Shown: piece by piece, positions 23,396 through 31,959 of the stretch | Numbering within the stretch: position 1 is the first letter of the stretch | How the letters are laid out: each line of letters begins with the position of its first letter | Assembly: GCF_000512585.2 (NCBI RefSeq) | Contig: NC_089241.1 | Coordinates: forward strand, 2,356,001 to 2,420,000 | Length of the DNA: 64,000 nt | Reading direction: 5' to 3' | Source: Kwoniella bestiolae CBS 10118 | Taxonomy: Eukaryota; Basidiomycota; Tremellomycetes; Tremellales; Cryptococcaceae | Program-made: the position numbers and the translations under genes | Notes under the pieces: model-generated | What the model saw: the letters and a program-made list of their open reading frames with translations, nothing else | Database searches by the model: none | What the model was told of the DNA's origin: nothing

Positions 23396-24722
23396 ATGGC
23401 TGAAGCTCAAGCTCAAGGACAACGAGGTGGATTCGGTAGAGGACGAGGTGGTGCCGGTGGAAGAGGACGACGAGGTCCTAGACGAGGTGGAAAGAAGGAG
23501 GAGGAGAAGGAGTGGTGAGTCTGAGTCTAGCTGGGTTGGGTTACGCCAAATGGAGTCGAGTGGGGCGAATAGGATAGAATAGGAACAGGAGGAATAGCGG
23601 CCTGTCAGTCGTATTGATGCGGGTTGGGGATGAATCAACAGAAGTAGTCGAAGACGGATGATTCGGAAGGGACTATAGAATCGGCTTTGCGTTGAACGAA
23701 GAGGGAATCATGGAAATAGTAGAACAAACACTGATTGCTCTTCACTCTTCACTCACACAGGGTCCCCGTCACCAAGCTCGGTCGACTCGTCAAGGACGGT
23801 AAGATCAAGTCCCTCGAGGAGATCTACCTCTTCTCCCTCCCCGTCAAGGAATACCAAATTGTAGACTTGTTCCTCCCCGCCCTCAAGGACGAGGTCATGT
23901 CCATCAAGCCCGTCCAAAAGCAAACTTCTGCTGGTCAACGAACTAGATTCAAGGCTTTCGTTGCTGTCGGTGACTTCGATGGGTGAGTGTCTTGATTGAA
24001 TATTTGTGAATCATTGCTGATCTCACTTCTCCCTTTTCTCTCTTCCTCCGTCTGGCCTCGTTTCATTCAATCGCGCCTTCTATGATATTCATCTTCGATC
24101 ATTCCCCACCACCCCCCGCAGCCACGTCGGTCTCGGTGTCAAGTGTGCCAAGGAAGTCGCTACCGCCATCCGAGGTGCCATCATCACCGCCAAGCTCTCC
24201 ATCACCCCCGTCCGAAGAGGATACTGGGGTTCTCACATTGCTGAGCCTCACACTGTCCCATGCAAGGTTTCCGGTAAAGCTGGTTCCGTCATGTGTCGAT
24301 TGATCCCTGCCCGTGAGTTTCTGCATCTCATCATATCTCATTGCCTTTGTGGAAGAATTTTCAATACTGATGATTTTTTCGATTACATAGCCCGAGGTAC
24401 CGGTATCGTCGCTGCCCCAGCTTCCAAGAGAATGTTGCAAATGGCCGGTATCCAAGATTGTTACAGTGGGTTTATCTTCCTTTACAATAGGTGGTATTGT
24501 TAGAGCACCTCGCTGATATTTGTGTTTTCCCGTGTGATAGCCCAATCCAAGGGATCTACCGCCACCCAAGGAAACTTCTTGAAAGCTACCATGGCCGCCC
24601 TCTCCAAGACTTACCAATTCCAATCTCCCGATCTCTGGGCTCACGTTGACGTTGGTAAATCACCTTTGGACGAGTACTCTGCTCACCTCGCTCTTGCCGC
24701 TAAGAAGGCTGCTGCCTACTAA
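23396..24722 (+). CDS. RPS2: 40S ribosomal protein S2 (uS5)
   Basis: Five exons: 23396-23514, 23761-23982, 24122-24312, 24391-24465, 24541-24722; 789 nt, 262 aa. uS5 sits at the mRNA entry and decoding region of the small subunit. Evidence: the eukaryote-typical Gly/Arg-rich N-terminus (RGGFGRGRGGAGGRGRRG, methylated in other species), then WVPVTKLGRLVKDGKI, the S5 motif region GHVGLGVKCAKEVATAIRGA, LSITPVRRGYWG and the conserved IPAPRGTGIVAAP. Codon use is strongly biased to C-ending codons, as expected for a highly expressed gene. The first intron (246 nt) is much longer than the others (65-139 nt), which is common for fungal ribosomal protein genes and sometimes reflects a regulatory or snoRNA-bearing intron. 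Confidence 0.97.
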
Positions 24723-24819
24723 GCGTAGCTGGAAGGATCGGTTTGGAGCTTGGGTTTGGATGCTTTGTAGGAAGGTTTATTCCACAGTTGAGATGAGATA
24801 ACCTTTGATTATAACTGAA

Positions 24820-25287
24820 CTATACTGTATTCTGGACTGCATATCTGGCTGCATTGCAAATGAGAGAGATGAAGTGCCGAGATGTTGACGGCGCGGTGTG
24901 AGGGATCTTCTCAGGTGCAGCTGAAATTGCGATAGCGATACTAGCAAGGCGTGCATACGAAGACACTGTAAAGAATGAGTAGGATCCTTGAGCGTGTGGT
25001 ACGGTGCATAAGACGATATGGGTACCTCCTCTCACACGAGTGAGCAGTGCACGCAGAAACCCAACACGTCCATGGGCGAATACCCTCCCCACCTTCTTCC
25101 ATCCATCATCCCAGGGGAAGCGGGGTGACAGGTAGATGTGATTCGGTCGCATCGATAACGCAAGCGAACGGGCTCGTCGCATAGGCAGAACAAGTGGCAC
25201 TTTCGAATAAAGGTGGGAGGAAAACATTGCATCGACTTGATATTCCGTCAATACGTTATGGCTGGAGGATGGCATTGCGAAGGTCAT
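24820..25287 (-). pseudogene. Relic of an island-family gene (24.8 kb copy)
   Basis: A minus-strand frame of about 155 aa with a block-1 sequence PNHIYLSPRFPWDDGW that closely matches PNYVYLSPHLPSDKGW of the neighbouring gene at 25437-26426. After this block the frame loses resemblance, and the remaining family blocks are not found in the short space before RPS2 ends at 24722, so the copy is truncated or frameshifted. It lies head to tail behind the intact copy, as expected for a tandem duplicate that has decayed. Confidence 0.6.
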
Positions 25288-25436
25288 CCTTCGCCGAAAA
25301 GACAGGCCTATCTACGTAAATGCGTTCAAACATATCGCTATTGTCCAATCCTATCACTACCGTCCAATCCTATCTAATTTTCTCGCCATCATAAAGGTAA
25401 ATTTACGAGGATATGTGCCTCTTCTCGTGCACAGTA

Positions 25437-26426
25437 TCAATAAGTAGATCTTCTTGCGAACACAGAGGTGGAATCGCTTCCCAACACCACGGGATCGCAC
25501 GATGTGAACCTATTCAGAAAGGCCTGATCGACCGCTCGTGTAGATAACCCCCTGATCGCCCCGAATGCTCTCAGAGGTCCGTGAATGTCCTCTGACTTGA
25601 TCGTAGTGGATTGACTTAGCTCGTTCAATCTCTCTGCTACTTGCTTCAGGGCATCTCGAGTTTCGTTCGGATCGGTGTGAGGTGAATAACCGATATACAA
25701 CCTCATCGTAGGTGCTGATCCTCCCTGTGAGTTGGCAATTGGATCCGCAACCTCGTCGTTGTGGAACAAAGATGATGTCACAGAGTTCCAGACACTCATT
25801 ACGGGTGAGATAGGTCTGAGAGTCTGGATATCCTTGGAATAGATCAGACAACCTACCGTCCCTTCTGTTTGGGTCTGTTGTTTCACCTCGTTGAACTCGT
25901 CCAATACACTTGGAGGAACAACGATCCCTTCACAATCGCCACACCACCTCTCCACCGCATCATCCGCTAGACGCTGGGTCAATCTCGCCATCTGGTCTTC
26001 AGTACCTGCAGTATATCCGATAGTATCGCACCTGGCACTATCTTTCAAGTCCCCACAGTAAGTTTCGAGACCATTGATAATCGAGTTCGTCAATGCTTTC
26101 ACCTGTTGTATCGCGTATCGTCGTGAGGTATCGGCATTGGAAGATCCATAGTGGGTCGAATGCCTCAGTAAGTCAGTTCTCGGAATGACGGTCCTGCTGA
26201 GCCATCCCTTATCAGAGGGCAGATGAGGGCTCAAGTAGACGTAGTTAGGCTTGTTGTGCTCGGTAATGGAGCTGCGGAAAGTAGGGGACAGGGCAGTAGA
26301 CGATGTGGCAGTGTTGAAATCTGGGGGAGGGGGTTCCCGAATCGATAGATCTCTCAAGGATGGATCGAAAGATTCTCCGGTGGTTCTTCTTCGGCTCGGG
26401 GGCATATTGCCAATAGGTCGTATCAA
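25437..26426 (-). CDS. Island-family protein (329 aa, function unknown)
   Basis: Single exon, ATG at 26426 or at the in-frame Met eight codons later. I recognise no described domain. Family blocks: block 1 YVYLSPHLPSDKGW at about residues 68-80; block 2 GIVVPPSVLDEFNEVK; block 3 TVGCLIYSKD; block 4 LYIGYSPHTDPNETRDALKQVA; block 5 weak (AIRGLSTRAVDQAFLNRF). The N-terminal 50 residues are Ser/Pro-rich and look disordered. No signal peptide or membrane helix. It starts a run of minus-strand copies (25.4, 26.9, 28.5 and probably 30.3 kb), consistent with tandem duplication. A TATATATA lies at 26495-26502. Confidence 0.7.
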   Translation of the reverse strand: MIRPIGNMPPSRRRTTGESFDPSLRDLSIREPPPPDFNTATSSTALSPTFRSSITEHNKPNYVYLSPHLPSDKGWLSRTVIPRTDLLRHSTHYGSSNADTSRRYAIQQVKALTNSIINGLETYCGDLKDSARCDTIGYTAGTEDQMARLTQRLADDAVERWCGDCEGIVVPPSVLDEFNEVKQQTQTEGTVGCLIYSKDIQTLRPISPVMSVWNSVTSSLFHNDEVADPIANSQGGSAPTMRLYIGYSPHTDPNETRDALKQVAERLNELSQSTTIKSEDIHGPLRAFGAIRGLSTRAVDQAFLNRFTSCDPVVLGSDSTSVFARRSTY

Positions 26427-26929
26427 TCAGTGCCTTGAGGTGAACTTTCGGTTTTCGTTCGTGCAATTATTGAGATTTGTAAGCTGTATCTTGCTATATA
26501 TACGATACTTACCACCTATAGACCTTGCTTTTATTTCGAGTCATTTCCCTCTCCGCTGTCTGAGGATGTTTTGTCAAATAAGGTGAAAAATTACTCCGGA
26601 GGGCAGCGTCAGAGCAAAGGAGAAATATAATTGCAAACAACTGAACATTGAGTTCGAAAAGAGAAGATGCAAGGTCGGAGTTCTGAAATGACTACAGCAT
26701 GTCGAAGCAGAGAAGAGGCATAAAACACCCTTTGATTTGTAGCGTGTAGGAACATTGCTCTCGTGCTCAGGCGAAGGGCGGAGAAACCTAGAGTAGTGCA
26801 CTTGTACAGTACCTTTGATGCAGTCCTCACAGGTCAGTCATGATTCGCAGTGAATGCATCGCTGTGGGCGAAATCTTCAACCCTCTTTCAGATGGTTTTC
26901 CGATTTACATTCCGTCTTTGTCCTACATA
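26427..26929. other. Intergenic region within the 25-31 kb island
   Basis: Promoter of the 25437-26426 gene (TATATATA at 26495-26502) and 3' flank of the next copy. No gene seen. Confidence 0.4.
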
Positions 26930-28060
26930 TCATGCAGTCACAACAACCTCACTTTCAGATTCACAACTCGTTCCAGCCTCCGGACTTCTACCTGTATTTC
27001 GCTCCCAGCGCTCTGAGGAGCTCAGAATATCCAAAACTTCTCCGGGGGTATTATGGATGGCAAATCCCTTTGATCTAGCCATTAATTTCATGATTTTCTT
27101 GTCTATGGCAAAATCTCGTTTATCTAAACTTGCAGCTAGCCTTCCCATTGCTTCTCTTGTCTTTTCAACATCTTTCAGGTCGCTGGTATAATTGATGTAA
27201 AACGTGACCCTGCTCAAAGATCTGCCTCGGCCTTCTGCATCCTGAGGTTCAGCCTGGAGTTCCGATATTGTACTGTTGGCTTTATTGCTATAGCTACTCC
27301 ACCATCTTCTCAAGAACGGTAGAATCCCAGGAGGGTCTTTCCCCGAGGTGCTCTTGCTATACACCAAACACCCTTTGCTGCCATATTTGCTCATTTTCTT
27401 CCGAATCTCTTTCAAGTGCTTCACCGTATCCTCATCGACAAGTTTGAGAATACAAGACTCATCCCTAAAAGTCCGACACGAGAGATCCTCGGTTGTCCTT
27501 TTTATAGCTGCCTGACAATCGTCCCATTCTATTTTTTTTAATCTGTAATCATCGTAATACCCTACCAGTGACTTGTAAAGTATCTTCAGTGTAGCCTGTA
27601 CGGATTCTTCGGTAGGTGCAGTCTCCCAATCGTGGAATGTACCTCGATGAATCACCGTGTGGCATATCCTGCTGGGTGGGAGATGACGCTCCATGTTGTA
27701 TTGTAAATTGAGATCCAATGGTCTGGGGCAGAAGTAGATAGTGGTGGGGATATCATTCGCTCTACCTAGGCTGTATGTCGGAGTTGGGTCTCGGGATGCT
27801 TCAGGGTAGCTCGGTATCGTTCCCTCGAGATCAAAGTTGTCGATGGCAAAAATCCAGTCGGTCATTGTCGGTTGACCTAGGTGTTGCTTTGCCAGGGTCT
27901 TCCACGTCACGACCGTCCTGTATATACACAGCAAGGAGATCAATAGGTAGATGATTACAGGGGGGGTTATAGAAAGTGATACAAGATGAGTAATGAATCC
28001 TTCAAACTCCTCTGAAACATCGGAAGGCAAACAAGACAAATCACACGATGAGACTGGCAT
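26930..28060 (-). CDS. Island-family protein with a predicted N-terminal membrane segment (376 aa)
   Basis: Single open frame from the ATG at 28060. Family blocks are clear: block 1 TTIYFCPRPLDLNLQ; block 2 ILKLVDEDTVKHLKEIRKKM; block 3 GSKGCLVYSKS; block 4 VTFYINYTSDLKDVEKTREAM; block 5 SKGFAIHNTPGEVLDIL. Unlike the other copies it has a hydrophobic stretch at about residues 31-50 (PPVIIYLLISLLCIYRTVV), which would act as a signal anchor if translated from the first Met. The alternative is that this stretch is an intron or 5' UTR and the protein starts at a later Met (MTDWIFAIDNF). A TATATA lies about 20 bp upstream of the first ATG, which is too close for a usual 5' UTR and favours the downstream start. 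Confidence 0.65.
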   Translation of the reverse strand: MPVSSCDLSCLPSDVSEEFEGFITHLVSLSITPPVIIYLLISLLCIYRTVVTWKTLAKQHLGQPTMTDWIFAIDNFDLEGTIPSYPEASRDPTPTYSLGRANDIPTTIYFCPRPLDLNLQYNMERHLPPSRICHTVIHRGTFHDWETAPTEESVQATLKILYKSLVGYYDDYRLKKIEWDDCQAAIKRTTEDLSCRTFRDESCILKLVDEDTVKHLKEIRKKMSKYGSKGCLVYSKSTSGKDPPGILPFLRRWWSSYSNKANSTISELQAEPQDAEGRGRSLSRVTFYINYTSDLKDVEKTREAMGRLAASLDKRDFAIDKKIMKLMARSKGFAIHNTPGEVLDILSSSERWERNTGRSPEAGTSCESESEVVVTA

Positions 28061-28500
28061 GAAAGCTGCGATGTTTATGTATATAACCCCCTACATCGAT
28101 GTGAGTCGAACTTGACTTTGATTTGCAGCGTGGACGGGTGTCAATCATGAACACAGTGTACTGAATCGGTCAAATCAGGTGTGTCGTTGCGATTTGCCTG
28201 AGCATCACTTCAGGCAATGAAAGGTGGCTCACGAGGGTTCCTTTGCGTAAGAGACCTGGCAAGCCTTCAATCGTATTGTGACCTTACAAGTCCTCTTGTC
28301 TGACAGCTCCGCTTCAAGAGCCCTCCTACAAATATGGTCTTCCATCTAAGAGGCTTGAAGAGTAACAGCTCCAGGCAAACTGACAAACGGCATACATCTT
28401 CATGTGTCTCGTATATCTCGCAAATGAATTGATACAGAGAGGAGGCATCGATGGGCTGACATTTTGCTTTATGAAGTACCACCTTTGCAGCCGAAAGGTT
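28061..28500. other. Intergenic region within the 25-31 kb island
   Basis: Contains the upstream region of the 26930-28060 gene. Small frames at 28267-28482 and 28326-28580 show no family blocks and overlap the next gene's end; not called. Confidence 0.4.
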
Positions 28501-29436
28501 TCAAACCACGACCTGGAACGGATCCCTCCCCATTTCTTCAGCGGACGTAAAATACGATCTCCAATCCTCACCAGAGACAAGCGCGTTGACCACCTCCCAA
28601 GGCATGTCGCACACCGACAAATTCCTCGATCTGGTCATTCTAGAAAGAATCGCATCGCTTAACTCCTCGGAATTAGTGCCAGCCAAGTTGATCAGGTCCT
28701 TCCTCACTTTCGAGACTTGTTCGAGATCCGCCGAGTACTCAATGTAAAGTTTGGCCGGACGGTGCTGCGAGAAGGAAGCCTGTGAAGATACACTTGCTTG
28801 ACCATGAGCCGTGCCGAAGCTGCTATTCCGTCTGAAGAGCTTTTTGGGCGAAAATGTCGAAGGGGCTTTGTGTGGCGGGACGGTGGTCGATAAAATCAAC
28901 ACCCCTTTCGAAAGAGCGCTGGTCAGTTCCGCTGCGATCTCCGCGATAGAATTGAAGGTTTTCTTATCCTCGATGCACTTGACCTGACATCTGTGCGAAA
29001 CAGGGTTATGGTTGACCGCATTCATCATACCCTCACAGAACGTATTCAAATCCGATAGGAAGCTCTTCTTCCTATTGTGTATTTTCGACTCGTGCCGATG
29101 GGTGTTCCAGAGGTTTGCTAATGAAACATGAAGGTGATGCTCAGTTAGCCCGGTGATCTGCTGGTCGTAGTTGTCACTCAGTGTCCCCCAATGAATGATG
29201 ATTTTGCATACTTTGTGACTCAAGTCCTCCTGCGGATTGCAGGTGGCACTACGGCCTGGGACCAGGGGATGAAAGTAGATGGTATTGACCTTGTCTCCTT
29301 CTCGAAGGGGAGGGGCAGGCACTGGGTAGAAAGGGGTGACATCGGTGAAGATGTCCAAGTAAGAGGGCAATACTTCTCGATCAACCGTATGATGATCTTC
29401 AAGCCGATCACCTTGATCTAACTGGTTTAGTGGCAT
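28501..29436 (-). CDS. Island-family protein (311 aa, function unknown)
   Basis: Single exon starting MPLNQLDQG. Blocks: 1, VNTIYFHPLVPGR (about residues 50-62); 2, QVKCIEDKKTFNSIAEI; 3, LSKGVLILSTT; 4, AKLYIEYSADLEQVSKVRKDL; 5, SRNLSVCDMPWEVVNALVS. Between blocks 3 and 4 there is a Ser-rich linker of about 45 residues, the most variable part of the family. No membrane segment. It is the clearest intermediate between the 25-31 kb copies and the 47-57 kb copies, because block 4 here (KLYIEYS) aligns with both LYIGYS and KLCTYGI forms. Confidence 0.7.
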   Translation of the reverse strand: MPLNQLDQGDRLEDHHTVDREVLPSYLDIFTDVTPFYPVPAPPLREGDKVNTIYFHPLVPGRSATCNPQEDLSHKVCKIIIHWGTLSDNYDQQITGLTEHHLHVSLANLWNTHRHESKIHNRKKSFLSDLNTFCEGMMNAVNHNPVSHRCQVKCIEDKKTFNSIAEIAAELTSALSKGVLILSTTVPPHKAPSTFSPKKLFRRNSSFGTAHGQASVSSQASFSQHRPAKLYIEYSADLEQVSKVRKDLINLAGTNSEELSDAILSRMTRSRNLSVCDMPWEVVNALVSGEDWRSYFTSAEEMGRDPFQVVV

Positions 29437-30314
29437 CTTGCGTTGCTTGATAATCGTTCTATCATCTAAAGTATCGATTTGAGGTCCAAGAGTCGATTTT
29501 TCAATAGATGATAAGGCAGGTCAGCGGACGATCGATGGATCAACCTTCGAATTTTGCATACAGGAGGGAGTCCGCATGATATCAAATAGTATCAGCGGTG
29601 GGAGAAGGCGGGCCTGGACCACAGCATTTCGTGGTTTGTACTTTCAAGTGAAATCGTTCTTGAGGCTGCATCTCAATTCGTTCATTCCCAGCTATAGAAG
29701 AGATGTTGACATGATAATGTTCTGGGCTGACGAATTCAGGACCGAGTACGCCAGGATGTAAACGAAGGGCAATCTCAAATCGTTGGTTCCCAGCTAGAGA
29801 ATGGATGTTGAGACGATAATATTCCAATTTAATCGGTTGTTGATTGGGCGGAGAAACCCCGTAACTCGGATCCTTTGTATCGATTGGTGTAGTTCTATCC
29901 ACTCGAGATTCGAGCTCGGCTCCCGAATCAGACTGCAGAGTAGTAGCACCGAGAGGTATGTGAGTTACGCCGGAATGCCAGAGGGCACGCGGAAGGGCAA
30001 AAAGTACTGCATTCAGTATCCTTTGTGTTGAATTCGACCGATTGACTTGTTACAGGAAATGTAGTAAGCAGCAAACTGCATGCTGGATTCGGTGATCGAG
30101 TCGTGTTTCTCAAAACACATCAGGCAGAATTTCGATACCATGCAAAGCCCCGAGGGACTACTGTACTGTATTAGCGGCCGCAGATTTGGAAGGCATGTCG
30201 CATGCTACTTTATGCATCTGTCTACACCATGTCCTACAGCTGAAATCTTTCAGCCTGAGTCAGATGATGTCGAACGGTGTCAAAACCGATAGGGCCTACC
30301 ACACTGTATCTGGG
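29437..30314. other. Region between island genes with a 102-bp tandem duplication
   Basis: No full-length family copy. The notable content is the small minus-strand frame at 29582-29902 listed separately. The rest shows nothing. Confidence 0.4.
29582..29902 (-). CDS. Small hypothetical protein with a 34-residue internal repeat (106 aa)
   Basis: The frame contains two related segments, YYRLNIHSLAGNQRFEI and HYHVNISSIAGNERIEM, offset by 34 residues; the DNA period is 102 bp (TCTCAATTCGTT at 29671 versus TCTCAAATCGTT at 29773), so the duplication is in frame. The two copies differ mainly by substitutions, with the N-I-H/S-S-L/I-A-G-N-E/Q-R core kept. That suggests either a real short repeat protein or a piece of a larger broken gene. 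No family blocks, signal peptide or membrane segment. An ATG start is present. I do not recognise the repeat. Confidence 0.35.
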   Translation of the reverse strand: MDRTTPIDTKDPSYGVSPPNQQPIKLEYYRLNIHSLAGNQRFEIALRLHPGVLGPEFVSPEHYHVNISSIAGNERIEMQPQERFHLKVQTTKCCGPGPPSPTADTI

Positions 30315-31298
30315 TCATTCAGCGTTTTTCATCTCCCTTAAGATTCGAGGATCAAAATCAATTAAATTGTTATCACTGAGCGTACTATCCCCCCATTGCG
30401 CTCTCAAAGCTTTCCGGTGCTCTCTCAGGTCTACCGGGTCCTTCAGCTTCGCAAACTCCTCATTGGTCTGAAGATCTCTCAGCTTTTCCTTTGATCGTGC
30501 GATATCAATGGTGAATTCTTGTTCTGACGCATATTTAGTGGGATGGAAAACCTCGTGCAGATAGTCAAACCACGTGGGGAGAACTCCTCTGTAAGCTCTA
30601 TCTTGCATGATTGTGATGTAGTACAGCTTATCTCTGATGAGATTTGATCGTTGAGCTAGTCTGCCAGCCTGAGGTATCGTAATGGAGCCTTCTGCCTCGT
30701 CCATATGTGCGAGCGCTTCACAGTCAAACTCAGACTCAGGATGAGAATCCTTGAATTTGTGTTGGTCCAGGTATTTTTCTTTTCGAAACGACAGTTCTTC
30801 AGTCCAGAAAGGATGCTCCTTAATCTTTTCATAGTATCTATAGAATTTCGAAGCGCAATGATCGGTCTCTTCAGGTGTCCAGGCACACATATTTCTGTAC
30901 TTATTACCCATGAGATTCCACGATGCGCTGATAGGGTCGTAGGTAAGATTAGCACCAGAGGTCATACATGGATAACAGAAAAATCGACTTTGAGGCTTGG
31001 ACAGTACAGGTCTACCATCTGCACTGAATGAACCATGTATCACCTCGGGTTCGTCCATCCCTCCAGCGACCGATCCGGAATCGGACAGATCACCTGTCTC
31101 CGCCTCGATCTCGTGTTCACCATTTTCACTCCAAGTTAGTGAAATCGATCGATTAGACACATCGTCTCCGAGCTCGGACGAAGATGCCGTCCTCGGAGCG
31201 TCAGGGGTTCGAATGTTGTCGTCAAAAGCAGACGCATCCATGGTCATGTAACGATTGAACGAGGACACAGTCGGGTGTGTAACCGCAGCGTGTAGCAA
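30315..31298 (-). CDS. Hypothetical protein, possible highly diverged island-family member (327 aa)
   Basis: Single open frame; start at 31298 or at the in-frame Met at about 31241. The first 100 residues are acidic and Ser-rich (disordered). The C-terminal half resembles the family only faintly: GSITIPQ with a following IRDK could be block 2, YRGVLPTW block 3, and EFTIDIARSKEKLRDL block 4. Block 1 is not recognisable, although FFCYPCM might stand in its place. A cluster of aromatic and charged residues (YRNMCAWTPEETDHCASKF) is unique to it. Position and strand agree with the tandem run to its right, which is the main reason to suspect common origin. Confidence 0.5.
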   Translation of the reverse strand: MLHAAVTHPTVSSFNRYMTMDASAFDDNIRTPDAPRTASSSELGDDVSNRSISLTWSENGEHEIEAETGDLSDSGSVAGGMDEPEVIHGSFSADGRPVLSKPQSRFFCYPCMTSGANLTYDPISASWNLMGNKYRNMCAWTPEETDHCASKFYRYYEKIKEHPFWTEELSFRKEKYLDQHKFKDSHPESEFDCEALAHMDEAEGSITIPQAGRLAQRSNLIRDKLYYITIMQDRAYRGVLPTWFDYLHEVFHPTKYASEQEFTIDIARSKEKLRDLQTNEEFAKLKDPVDLREHRKALRAQWGDSTLSDNNLIDFDPRILREMKNAE

Positions 31299-31959
31299 GG
31301 CTCAGCGGGTGGCGAGAAGGATGATCAAACTATAGTTATAGTATGCTGGTCAGTGCAAATCGCCATATGAGCTAAAAGGGCATACAGGTTCAGATGGGCA
31401 GAGTCTGTCACTCACAATGGTGCGGAAACTGAGTGCAGGAGAAACAAGTTCCTGCGATAAGATATGATGATCAGAGGGGTATGAATCAACGTACGATGGA
31501 ATGTGATTTGATCTTGTTGCGAGTCATGGCTATATACTCAATATTGGCGGTACGCCGCATGCAGACTTTCAAATTACCTCCTCCTTTCTACGGTGGTCCT
31601 ACTTTGTCGAATGAGAAGTCCCATTACAGCTGCAGTACGAGTGAGACATGGCCCAGAAGTCGAGGTCAAAGCGAAGACAGTCGATCTTTCTATTTTTCGA
31701 GAATCTGTATTGTTCAAAGAATATTGCTGCGAGGAGTTGATTTCAGTCTTCAGAGCCGAACTTAGACTTGAGGTACAGCGATACCTGAGAAATAAGAGTC
31801 GCTTGAGGACAGGTCAAAAAACGATTAGAATTCATTCAATCAGTAATTATCAATCTATACAACAATCGTTCCATTCCATCTTGTCGATGCCAGAACCTTT
31901 CTTCTTCTCCTTCCCCTTTTACCTCTTTTCTCATATCCGGCTCTCAACGAGCAGAACCT
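31299..31959. other. Intergenic region between the 25-31 kb island and the VHS gene
   Basis: Promoter region of the 30315-31298 gene and the 3' flank of the VHS gene. A frame at 31593-32012 has no supporting features. Confidence 0.4.

Noticed and set aside
29933..30075. Possible LTR or transposon trace
   Set aside because: No terminal repeats, no reverse transcriptase, integrase or transposase motif anywhere in the window; the dispersed repeat at 14.8 and 55.3 kb lacks mobile-element ends.
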